This document shows positions 1 through 6,869 of a DNA stretch of 10,437 nucleotides, piece after piece (position 1 is the stretch's first letter; every line of letters begins with the position of its first letter). This DNA is from SIO4C1 sp039820425 (GTDB taxonomy: Bacteria > Cyanobacteriota > Cyanobacteriia > Phormidesmidales > Phormidesmidaceae), in contig JBCBQD010000215.1 of NCBI GenBank assembly GCA_039820425.1, positions 1 through 10,437 of the forward strand, given 5' to 3'. The notes under the pieces are model-generated. The model saw only the letters and a list, made by a program, of their open reading frames with translations. It did no database searches and had not been told where the DNA came from. The translations under genes were made by a program, and so were the position numbers.

Positions 1-10
1 CAGTCCCCCA

Positions 11-69
11 CTGACTCCTGAATTCTGACTCCTGGATGCTTACACCACCTGGGTTTCCCGGCTTAAATT
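11..69. repeat. Heptamer-based repeat, left copy of a 59-bp direct repeat
   Basis: The first part is a degenerate 7-bp tandem: TGACTCC at 12-18, TGAATTC at 19-25, TGACTCC at 26-32 and TGGATGC at 33-39. The whole 59-base block aligns without gaps to 9564-9622 in the same orientation, with 48 of 59 positions identical. It ends in a shared CCGGCTTAAATT. Heptanucleotide tandem repeats of this kind are well known as dispersed intergenic elements in filamentous cyanobacteria. This is therefore a repeat-family member rather than a gene or an insertion sequence. Confidence 0.75.
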
Positions 70-122
70 GAACGCCCATATCTCTTGCATATCACTAATA
101 TAAAAGGCCGAGTTTGCAGGAG

Positions 123-148
123 ATAAAAGGTGATAAAAACTCATAAAA
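123..148 (+). promoter_or_regulatory. Three helically phased ATAAAA blocks
   Basis: The hexamer ATAAAA occurs at 123-128, 133-138 and 143-148, exactly one helical turn apart, with GATAAAA preserved in the first two. A further ATAAAA is at 100-105. A-tracts at 10-bp spacing favour intrinsic curvature. A direct repeat with this period is also a common layout for regulator binding sites. The function is inferred; no known regulator consensus was recognised. Confidence 0.4.
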
Positions 149-349
149 AGTAGTCTTTTCTATTCATAGTGAGCGCGTTCTTTTCTTTACTATGCCGATA
201 AATGTAAGGATTAGTGAAAGCAGTAAACGAGTGACTTAATGTTAGGGTTGCTATCGAACAATATAATAGGGCAATAAAACGTAGGAAAGTACATCAACCA
301 TTAGCCAAACGCTTGTTACCAGGCAAATACAAATGATGACTTTGATTAA

Positions 350-378
350 TTGGACAAATATATCAAAAATATTAGATT
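350..378 (+). promoter_or_regulatory. Weak candidate promoter for the exoprotein operon
   Basis: TTGGAC (350-355) and TAGATT (373-378) are separated by 17 bp. The -35 matches the sigma-70 consensus at 3 of 6 positions and the -10 at 4 of 6. This is the best-spaced pair close to the gene, but AT-rich DNA gives such matches easily. The alternative is the perfect TATAAT at 262-267, which has no recognisable -35 box. Confidence 0.2.
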
Positions 379-443
379 AGGCGACTTCCCTGGGCACTCT
401 AATCAAGGGTTGCAGGTGAACTACCGCTCAGTGATTGACGGTT

Positions 444-448
444 AAAGG
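444..448 (+). promoter_or_regulatory. Ribosome binding site deciding the GTG start at 455
   Basis: AAAGG lies 6 bases before the GTG at 455. An in-frame TAA at 443-445 is immediately upstream, so GTG 455 is the first possible start in this frame. It is also the start that includes the signal peptide. Confidence 0.6.
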
Positions 449-454
449 TACATT

Positions 455-3400
455 GTGGCGAACGAATTATTCATACAATTATCTATTATTTATTCTAGTC
501 AGAATAAAGTTTGGTGTGGTTCTATCAGAGCCGGCCTTAGCCTTGCCATAGGGTTGGTGATGATGGGGGCGGCCCCGGCCTCTGCCCAAATTCGAGGGGA
601 TGCCACCCTAGGGGGCAGTCGTCCCTCACAGGTCGTCTCTGTCGGTGCCCGAGCGCTGATCCAGGGTGGGGTGAGCCAGGGGAGTAATTTATTCCATAGC
701 TTCCTTGAGTTTAATGTGAATGAGGGGCAGCAGGTTTATTTTGCGAACCCAGATGGGATTGTGAATATTTTGAGTCGGGTGACGGGGGGCAATCGCTCTG
801 AGATCCTGGGTACGTTGGGTGTCGAGGGTGAGGCAAATCTTTTTCTGCTTAACCCCAACGGTATTCTCTTTGGCCCCAATGCCCGATTAGATGTGCAGGG
901 GGCTTTTTCAGCCAGTACGGCTAACCAGATAGATTTTGAGGATGGGGTATTTTTTAGTGCCACTCAGCCGCAATTGTCTCTTTTAACCGTCAGTGCGCCT
1001 GTCGGTTTGCAATATGGTGCTCCCGGCAATTTAACCTCATCAGATCGTCAAGTAAACCTCATCGGTCGCCAGGTAAATATCATTGATCCATCCAGGCTGG
1101 CTACGTCGATACCGGGGCAGGGAGAGATCACACTCGTTGAAACCGCGTTAGAACAATTCTCTGGGGAGGCCGATCTTGCGATCGCAGCCACCCAGCATAT
1201 TACCCTTCAGAATTTAGTCGATAAGACCCTGGATTTACAGCCTGGCAGCGGAGAGGTGTATATTACAGCGGATGCGGATGGCGATGGGGTCGGGGCTTTT
1301 ACGATGACCGACAGCGCAGATACCATTCGCACCTTTGGGCGAGATATTGCGATCGCAGCAGCCCGTTTAGACCTCGGCAATATCAACACAGCGCTGACCC
1401 CCAACCAGGATGCCGGGCAAGCGCTGGGCTCGGCTCGCTCAGTTGTCCAGGCTTCTGGCCCCGCCCTCACCACCCTGTCAGGCCAGCTCTCCACCGCCAC
1501 CGATGTCGATCTCTATGAGATTTATATCTCAGGCACCGAGCCGTTCTCGGCCAGTACGGTGGTTAGCCCAGAAACAGGGCAGGCCGCAAATCCTCCCAAT
1601 ACCCAGCTCTTTTTGTTTGATGCCACGGGGCGAGGGCTGTACGCCAATGATAATGGCCCCGATTGTAACTGCCGCCAATCGACTCTGCTCCCTGAGTCTC
1701 CGCTGCCTGCTGGCCGTTATTACCTGGGGGTTGCCTCCTACGCCACTAGCCCCACCAGCGCAGCGGGGGCAATTTTCCCCAATGGCTTTGACACACTCAC
1801 GTTTAATACCCTCGCAACTGCCACCGGGCCGGGACGAAGTGCCCCTTTGAACGACTGGGTGAGCCAGCCCGGCATCGAGGTCGGCGATTATGACATCACA
1901 TTGACCGGAGTGAGTGGGGTGGCCGGGCAGGTGACAGAGGGACCCCTTGCGGATAGCGGGGACATTACCTTAACCACCACCCGTGGCAGCCTGCGCAGCG
2001 GTCAGCTCACCACGGCGGCTACCCGCACCGGGGGCAACGTCGCCCTGAGTGCCCAGGGGGGCGGCTTGGAGATTACCGGCACCATTAATACCCTGGGGGG
2101 GCAGGGCAATGGGGGGCAGGTCTTGCTGCAAGCCACTGACGACATTCGCTTTTGGCCGGGGGCCTCTGTGTTGACCCGAGGGCAGATCGCTGGGGAGTTA
2201 TCGATCCAGGGTGCTGGCGACATTGTTGTTCAGGGGGGGCTGCTGTCCCAGCAGAGCACCATCAACCAGCCTAACCATGGAGAACGGGGTGGTGGCTTTG
2301 AGGTTCAAGGCCAATCGCTCCTGCTGCAAGACGGGGCCCAACTGGTCTCAGAAACCCTGGGTACGGCCCCCTTAAAAGATTCTCGGGTTGAGGTGCAAGA
2401 CGAGGTTATCCTGAGTGGCCTGGGCTCAGTTAATCTGTTTAGCCCCTTTGGCCTGTTGGCGACCCAGGTGGGCTCAGACGCTACCGGAGAGGGGGGCGCA
2501 TTAATCCTGGATGTGGGTACTTTGCGGGTCACCGACGCTGCGGTGGTGGCGACCCGATCTTTTGGCCGAGGCAATGCCGGGGATTTAACCATCCGCGGCG
2601 ATGAGGTGGTGGTGTCGGGGGCAGTAGCAATCGACGAGGCCCTGGCCTTTGAGGCGGGGGAATCAATCTTTGAAAGTGAATTGAGTACCGAGGCGGAGCG
2701 GGCTGAAGATGAGTTGTTGTTCCAGGGCGGCATCCAGGATACCACCCCGTTCTTGCTGAGTGAGGCCAATGCCGGAGACCTGCGCATTGAGGTGGGTCGC
2801 CTGCGGGTAGAGAATGGCGGTGAGGTCTCGGCAGGTACCCATTCCCTGGGCGATGGCGGCAATTTCACGATTGTTGCCGACGAGGTGATCGTCACCGGGC
2901 AAACCTTGGGAGAGAGCAGTGAACTGGGTACCGAGACGGTGCCGGAGTTTTTGGGGGCTCGTCCCCCCGAGGGCAATGCCGGTAATTTGGTGATCGAGAC
3001 CAATCGCCTCAGCGTCACCAACGGGGGGCAAATCGAGGCGACGACCCTGGCCTTGGGGGGTAATGCTGGGCGCATTGCGATCGCAGCTCGTGAGGTTGAG
3101 GTGGCCGGGGGCTTTGTCTACGACGGCGAGGTAAAAACCAGCAGCATTAGCTCTGAAGTGCTGAATGCTGAAGAAGAAGGCTTACAGGGTGATACCACCC
3201 GCGCCTTTGGGGGTCGAGGGGGCACCCTCGAAATCACTGCCGAGACCGTGCGTGTCTGGGATGGCGGGCGCATTTCAGCCAGTACCGCTGGCAACGGAGC
3301 TGCCGGAGATGTGACCATTGTCGCTCCAGATATAGAGCTGTCAGGGGCTTTCACGCCCACCGTCGATTTAGCCAGCCTGACACCGCTCACTGGAGACTCG

Positions 3401-4273
3401 ATCCCTAGCGGGGTCTTTGCCGCCAGTGAGGTGGTTGGCCAAAACGCAGGTAATCTTCAAATTAGGGCTGACAATCTGTTGCGCCTCAACAATCGTGCCA
3501 CCCTGGCGGCGTCTACCCAGGGAGCCCAGGGCAACATTACCCTCACGGGGGGCACGGTGCTGATGACCCACGGCAGCCAAATCACCACTAACGCCCAGGG
3601 AAGCTCGACGGGCGGCAACATTACCCTCGACCTCGATCTGTTGGTTGCCGCACCCCTGCTGGGCAACAACGACATTACGGCAAATGCAGAAGCGGGCTCC
3701 GGTGGCCAAATTCGGATCAATTCGCGATCGCCGATTTTAGGGTTCCAGGTTGGGGAGGGTGACCCCTTTCGCGCGGCGAAGCTTACCCCCGCCGAGACGC
3801 CCACCAACGATATCACGGCCTTCTCTCAATTTAACCCCGCTATCGACACGGGCACGGTCACCGTTGAGCCCCCCGAGCTAGACCCGACCGCTGGCATTCT
3901 AGAATTGCCGACCCTGGTTGACCCCAGCGATCGCATCGCCACCGGCTGTGCCGCCGCAGGCGGCAATCGCTTCGCGGTCACCGGGCAAGGCGGGCTGCCC
4001 GCCGACCCTCGAAGGGGACTCAGAGGCCTGGCCCTGGCCCGTGATTTTCGGCTCTATCCAGAGAATCGTTTAGCGGCAGAACCAGAAACCCCCTCGGACA
4101 CCAGAGATGATCTGGAAAGTGGGTCTTCTCTTCCAACCGAGGACCTGAGCGAGTATCCAATTATTGAGGCTCAAGCAATGGTCACCGCCGCGGATGGTAC
4201 TCCCATGCTGATCGCGACCGCTACCGACCGCTATTCACCGACGCATGTCCCCAGCACCTGTCAGCCGTCATGA
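455..4273 (+). CDS. TPS-type filamentous haemagglutinin-like exoprotein with inserted PPC-like domain
   Basis: This is a secreted beta-helical exoprotein of 1272 residues that begins with GTG. An extended Sec signal peptide ends near residue 44 (ASA|Q). Residues about 45-180 are the TPS haemagglutinin N-domain, with NLFHSFLEFNV at 78-88 and NPNGI at 133-137, the signature recognised by FhaC/ShlB-type outer-membrane partners. Residues about 343-485 look like a pre-peptidase C-terminal (PPC) beta-sandwich: DVDLY at 350, a QLFLFD strand, GRYYLGV and YDITLTG near 479. Residues about 490-1110 are glycine-rich beta-helix repeats with recurring NAG(D/N)L turns (Asn 707, 772, 841, 997). The C-terminus has the motif common in cyanobacterial members: Cys1165, then NRF.VTGQGGLPADPR. 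Database pipelines often call such proteins S-layer family or filamentous haemagglutinin. Adhesion or matrix function is inferred. No TpsB partner is in the window. The gene overlaps the next one by 4 bp. Confidence 0.92.
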   Translation: MANELFIQLSIIYSSQNKVWCGSIRAGLSLAIGLVMMGAAPASAQIRGDATLGGSRPSQVVSVGARALIQGGVSQGSNLFHSFLEFNVNEGQQVYFANPDGIVNILSRVTGGNRSEILGTLGVEGEANLFLLNPNGILFGPNARLDVQGAFSASTANQIDFEDGVFFSATQPQLSLLTVSAPVGLQYGAPGNLTSSDRQVNLIGRQVNIIDPSRLATSIPGQGEITLVETALEQFSGEADLAIAATQHITLQNLVDKTLDLQPGSGEVYITADADGDGVGAFTMTDSADTIRTFGRDIAIAAARLDLGNINTALTPNQDAGQALGSARSVVQASGPALTTLSGQLSTATDVDLYEIYISGTEPFSASTVVSPETGQAANPPNTQLFLFDATGRGLYANDNGPDCNCRQSTLLPESPLPAGRYYLGVASYATSPTSAAGAIFPNGFDTLTFNTLATATGPGRSAPLNDWVSQPGIEVGDYDITLTGVSGVAGQVTEGPLADSGDITLTTTRGSLRSGQLTTAATRTGGNVALSAQGGGLEITGTINTLGGQGNGGQVLLQATDDIRFWPGASVLTRGQIAGELSIQGAGDIVVQGGLLSQQSTINQPNHGERGGGFEVQGQSLLLQDGAQLVSETLGTAPLKDSRVEVQDEVILSGLGSVNLFSPFGLLATQVGSDATGEGGALILDVGTLRVTDAAVVATRSFGRGNAGDLTIRGDEVVVSGAVAIDEALAFEAGESIFESELSTEAERAEDELLFQGGIQDTTPFLLSEANAGDLRIEVGRLRVENGGEVSAGTHSLGDGGNFTIVADEVIVTGQTLGESSELGTETVPEFLGARPPEGNAGNLVIETNRLSVTNGGQIEATTLALGGNAGRIAIAAREVEVAGGFVYDGEVKTSSISSEVLNAEEEGLQGDTTRAFGGRGGTLEITAETVRVWDGGRISASTAGNGAAGDVTIVAPDIELSGAFTPTVDLASLTPLTGDSIPSGVFAASEVVGQNAGNLQIRADNLLRLNNRATLAASTQGAQGNITLTGGTVLMTHGSQITTNAQGSSTGGNITLDLDLLVAAPLLGNNDITANAEAGSGGQIRINSRSPILGFQVGEGDPFRAAKLTPAETPTNDITAFSQFNPAIDTGTVTVEPPELDPTAGILELPTLVDPSDRIATGCAAAGGNRFAVTGQGGLPADPRRGLRGLALARDFRLYPENRLAAEPETPSDTRDDLESGSSLPTEDLSEYPIIEAQAMVTAADGTPMLIATATDRYSPTHVPSTCQPS
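1480..1912 (+). other. PPC-like domain coding segment inside the exoprotein
   Basis: Residues about 343-486 break the beta-helix pattern and read like a bacterial pre-peptidase C-terminal domain. They begin with an aspartate-containing DVDLYEIYI strand. NTQLFLFDATGRGLYANDN follows as the typical strand-turn-acidic loop, then GRYYLGVASY and a closing YDITLTG strand. A DCNC motif in the loop could form a disulphide. The assignment rests on pattern memory of the family. Confidence 0.6.
2570..3500 (+). repeat. Beta-helix repeat units of the exoprotein
   Basis: At least five degenerate units begin with a (G/A)NAG turn followed by two strands: an (L/I)xIxxxxLxV type segment and an NGGxIxAxT type segment. 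The turns start near bases 2570, 2765, 2972, 3059 and 3440. The units are typically about 40-70 residues long. Sequence similarity at DNA level is visible in GGCAATGCCGG-like cores at 2570 and 2972, which suggests internal duplication during the gene's history. Confidence 0.65.
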
Positions 4274-6864
4274 AGCATCACCCTATGAGAAATCTCAGGA
4301 TAACAGGCTGGCGCTATGGTTTTCTCGCCTGTTTGGTCGCGCTGCTGGTCACCTTTGTGACGCCTGCGATCGCACAATCTCCTGTTCAATCACCCCAAAT
4401 GGCCCACCAGCTGGGGCAGCAAGCCTATGATCGCGGTCAGCTCACCCAGGCGGTTGAGCACTGGCAGGGGGCGATGCAGGCATTTGGCCAGCAGGGGGAT
4501 GTGCGATCGCAGGCCCTTACTGCCGGGCATTTAGCGCTCGCCTATCAAGACCTGGGCGATCGGTCAGCTGCCACGACCACGCTAGACCGCGCTCGTCAGC
4601 TAGCCCAACCCTTAGACGATGACTTTGTCTCAGCCCAATTACTGATGGCTCAGGGCACGCAGCGATTGCACCAGGGCCAGGGGGCCGCTGCCCTGACGCT
4701 GTGGCAACAGGCTGAGGCGCTTTATTGGGCCATTGCCGATGACGCCGGTCGCTTACAAAGCCAACTCAATCAGGCTCAAGCCCTCCAACTGCTGGGCAAT
4801 CATCTGCAAGCCTTTCAACAGTTGCAACAGCTGGCCGAGTCCATTCATGCGCTACCCCCCTCAGCGCTAAAAGTGCAAGGCTTACAAAATTTAGGGGCGA
4901 CCCTGCAGGCTATCGGGCAATGGCAACCCGCACAAGAAACCCTTAGTGAGAGCTTATCCCTGGCGCAGCAGCTTCAGCTCAGTGGGCCCTTAGGAGAGAT
5001 TCACCTCAGTTTTGGCAATCTCCTGCGGGCTCAAGATGATTTGCCTGGGGCGATTCAGCACTATCAGCAGGCGGCTATAGTAGCAGTGAATCCTGCCACT
5101 CAACTGACGGCCCAGCTCAATCGTCTTAAGCTGCTGGTGGCTCAAGACAAAACAGAGGACGCCCTTGCTCTCCTCTCAACTATTCAAAGGCTGCTCACCC
5201 AACTGCCCCCCAGCCGCAACACCGTCTACGCCCAGGTGAATCTTGCCGACAGCCTGATCACCCTCTCTCAAGCCCCATCGGCTGAGGATCCTGCCCTGTC
5301 CCCCCTTGCCATCGCCCAGGGCCTATCCACCGCTATCGATCACGCTCGCACTCTCAATGACCCTAAAGCAGAAGCCTACGCCCTTGGAGAACTGGGTCAT
5401 ATGTACGAACGCAACCAGCAATGGCCAGAGGCCTTAGATCTGACCCGCACAGCGACTCGGCTGGCCCAGGTGATTCAAGCTGAGGAAATTGCCATGCCGT
5501 GGCTGTGGCAGCAAGGCCGCATTCTCAGAGCCCAAGGGGATCAAACTGGAGCAATCGCCGCCTACAGTCAGGCCGTTGCGACCCTTAAAGACCTCCGTCA
5601 AGATCTGGTTGCCCTCTCCCCCGACATTCAGTTTTCCTTTCGAGAGCAGGTAGAGCCGGTTTATCGGCAACTAGTGCAGTTATTGCTGACGGATGTCGAT
5701 ACCTTACCCGATGCTGAGCAACAAGCCCGACTGGGGCAATCGCGCCAACTGGTCGAAGACCTGCAATTAGCCACCCTCGATAACTTCTTTCGGCAAGCCT
5801 GTGTTGCGGCGGCTCCTCGCACCATCGACCAGATCGATCCAACTGCCGCTGTTATCTATCCCATTTTGCTAGACCAGGATGGCGAACAGCGGCTGGAGGT
5901 GATTGTGTCGGTCTCTGGCCCTGGTCAGGGTACCCGTGAGTTAATTCACTATGGGCGTGCGATCGCACCTGGCGAAGCTCAAAAGCTCTTTGAAACGTTG
6001 CAAGCCACCCTCACCCCCCTTTATCGCGCTGATGAGATTCTGCCCACTGCCCAGACCCTTTATCAATGGCTGATCGAACCTGCCGAATCACTGTTAGCCA
6101 AGTATTCAATTCAAACCCTTGTCTTTGTCCCAGATGGTTTTTTGCGCAATGTGCCGATGGCCGTTCTGCATGATGGAGAGCAGTTTTTGGTAGAAAGATA
6201 CGCTCTTGCCCTCTCTCCAGGACTGCAACTCTTGCCCTCCACATCGCAGCAGCCCCTCGACATCGCAGACCAACCCCAAACCCTTGCCAGTGGGTTATCA
6301 ACACAACGGCCAGGATTTGCGGCCTTGCCCAATGTAGAGATGGAGATTGAGCAAGTTCAGCAACTCACCCCCACCGCAACGTTGTTGAATCAGACATTTA
6401 ATACGGCTAATCTCCAAGCTCAACTTCAAGCCAACGCTTTCCCGATTCTGCACCTGGCAACCCACGGTCAGTTTAGTTCTAATTTAGAAGAAACCTTTCT
6501 GCTCACCTGGGATGATCGTCTCTCCATTCAGGCTCTGGAGGCATTGCTGGCCCCTCAAGAATATCGCCAGCCCATTGAGCTATTGATTTTAAGTGCCTGT
6601 CAAACAGCGCGAGGGGACGATCAGGCCGCTTTAGGCTTAGCAGGAATAGCCGTCCGGGCTGGAGCTAGAAGCATTGTATCTACCCTTTGGTCTGTTGCTG
6701 ATGCCTCTACGGCCCAGTTTATCACTCACTTTTATCAAAACCTCACCCAACAGACCACAAAAGCAGGGGCCCTCCGTCAAGCTCAACTGAGCCTATTACA
6801 CGCCCAAAATTATAACCACCCTTACTTTTGGGCTCCCTTTGTCCTTGTCGGCAATTGGCAGTAG
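4270..6864 (+). CDS. Exported TPR-CHAT protein, putative caspase-like protease
   Basis: The protein has 864 residues. The N-terminus has a basic stretch, a hydrophobic core and an AIA|Q cleavage site at residues 35/36, so export by Sec is predicted. Residues about 45-460 are alanine- and glutamine-rich helical repeats of TPR type, likely a protein-binding scaffold. Residues about 490-864 form the CHAT region common in cyanobacteria: DNFFRQAC at 504-511, then IDPTAAVIYPILL, then the caspase-like core. The expected catalytic dyad is intact, with His732 in LATHG and Cys777 in SACQT. CHAT proteins are clan CD peptidase relatives; activity here is inferred. The ATG overlaps the exoprotein stop (ATGA) with no convincing Shine-Dalgarno sequence, so translation probably depends on coupling. 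ATG 4285 (residue 6) is an alternative start that keeps the signal peptide. The neighbour suggests a role in processing or sensing the secreted adhesin. Confidence 0.9.
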   Translation: MKHHPMRNLRITGWRYGFLACLVALLVTFVTPAIAQSPVQSPQMAHQLGQQAYDRGQLTQAVEHWQGAMQAFGQQGDVRSQALTAGHLALAYQDLGDRSAATTTLDRARQLAQPLDDDFVSAQLLMAQGTQRLHQGQGAAALTLWQQAEALYWAIADDAGRLQSQLNQAQALQLLGNHLQAFQQLQQLAESIHALPPSALKVQGLQNLGATLQAIGQWQPAQETLSESLSLAQQLQLSGPLGEIHLSFGNLLRAQDDLPGAIQHYQQAAIVAVNPATQLTAQLNRLKLLVAQDKTEDALALLSTIQRLLTQLPPSRNTVYAQVNLADSLITLSQAPSAEDPALSPLAIAQGLSTAIDHARTLNDPKAEAYALGELGHMYERNQQWPEALDLTRTATRLAQVIQAEEIAMPWLWQQGRILRAQGDQTGAIAAYSQAVATLKDLRQDLVALSPDIQFSFREQVEPVYRQLVQLLLTDVDTLPDAEQQARLGQSRQLVEDLQLATLDNFFRQACVAAAPRTIDQIDPTAAVIYPILLDQDGEQRLEVIVSVSGPGQGTRELIHYGRAIAPGEAQKLFETLQATLTPLYRADEILPTAQTLYQWLIEPAESLLAKYSIQTLVFVPDGFLRNVPMAVLHDGEQFLVERYALALSPGLQLLPSTSQQPLDIADQPQTLASGLSTQRPGFAALPNVEMEIEQVQQLTPTATLLNQTFNTANLQAQLQANAFPILHLATHGQFSSNLEETFLLTWDDRLSIQALEALLAPQEYRQPIELLILSACQTARGDDQAALGLAGIAVRAGARSIVSTLWSVADASTAQFITHFYQNLTQQTTKAGALRQAQLSLLHAQNYNHPYFWAPFVLVGNWQ

Positions 6865-6869
6865 CGCTA
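6862..6869. other. 8-bp palindrome carrying the stop codons of two convergent genes
   Basis: TAGCGCTA is a perfect palindrome. Its left TAG (6862-6864) ends the CHAT gene on the + strand. Its right CTA (6867-6869) reads TAG on the - strand and ends the ATPase gene. Only 2 bp separate the stops, so any terminator must lie inside a coding region or the transcripts overlap. Confidence 0.85.

Larger units (their letters stand above)
1..454. other. AT-rich intergenic leader before the TPS exoprotein gene
   Basis: No coding region is supported in these 454 bases, and no start with a plausible long frame exists before the GTG at 455. The first 70 bases are a heptamer-repeat remnant that also appears near 9564-9622. 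From about 70 to 450 the DNA is clearly more AT-rich than the genes that follow. It contains phased ATAAAA blocks (123-148), a perfect but -35-less TATAAT (262-267) and a weak TTGGAC-17-TAGATT pair (350-378). If transcription starts in this stretch, the exoprotein mRNA has a leader of roughly 70 to 185 nt. No riboswitch fold was recognised by eye. Confidence 0.7.

Noticed and set aside
248..300. NtcA-type operator (GTA-N8-TAC) upstream of the exoprotein
   Set aside because: The only similar pattern has 6 bases between the half sites (GTAGGAAAGTAC), not 8.
1410..1850. Overlapping + strand frame of 146 codons inside the PPC-like region
   Set aside because: It is out of frame with a strongly supported gene, has unnatural Pro/Ser-rich composition and no ribosome site.
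2305..3075. Long antisense open frame (256 codons) within the exoprotein gene
   Set aside because: It lies opposite a GC-rich repetitive gene whose codon bias keeps the complementary frame open. It has a low-complexity Pro/Ser/Arg composition and no recognisable domain.
4318..4335. Lipobox-like FLAC in the CHAT signal peptide
   Set aside because: The cysteine lies in the first half of the hydrophobic core, residue -3 is Phe, and a clear AIA|Q signal peptidase I site follows.
4245..4430. Short + strand frame across the adhesin-CHAT junction
   Set aside because: It overlaps the well-supported start and signal peptide of the CHAT gene in another frame and resembles no family.
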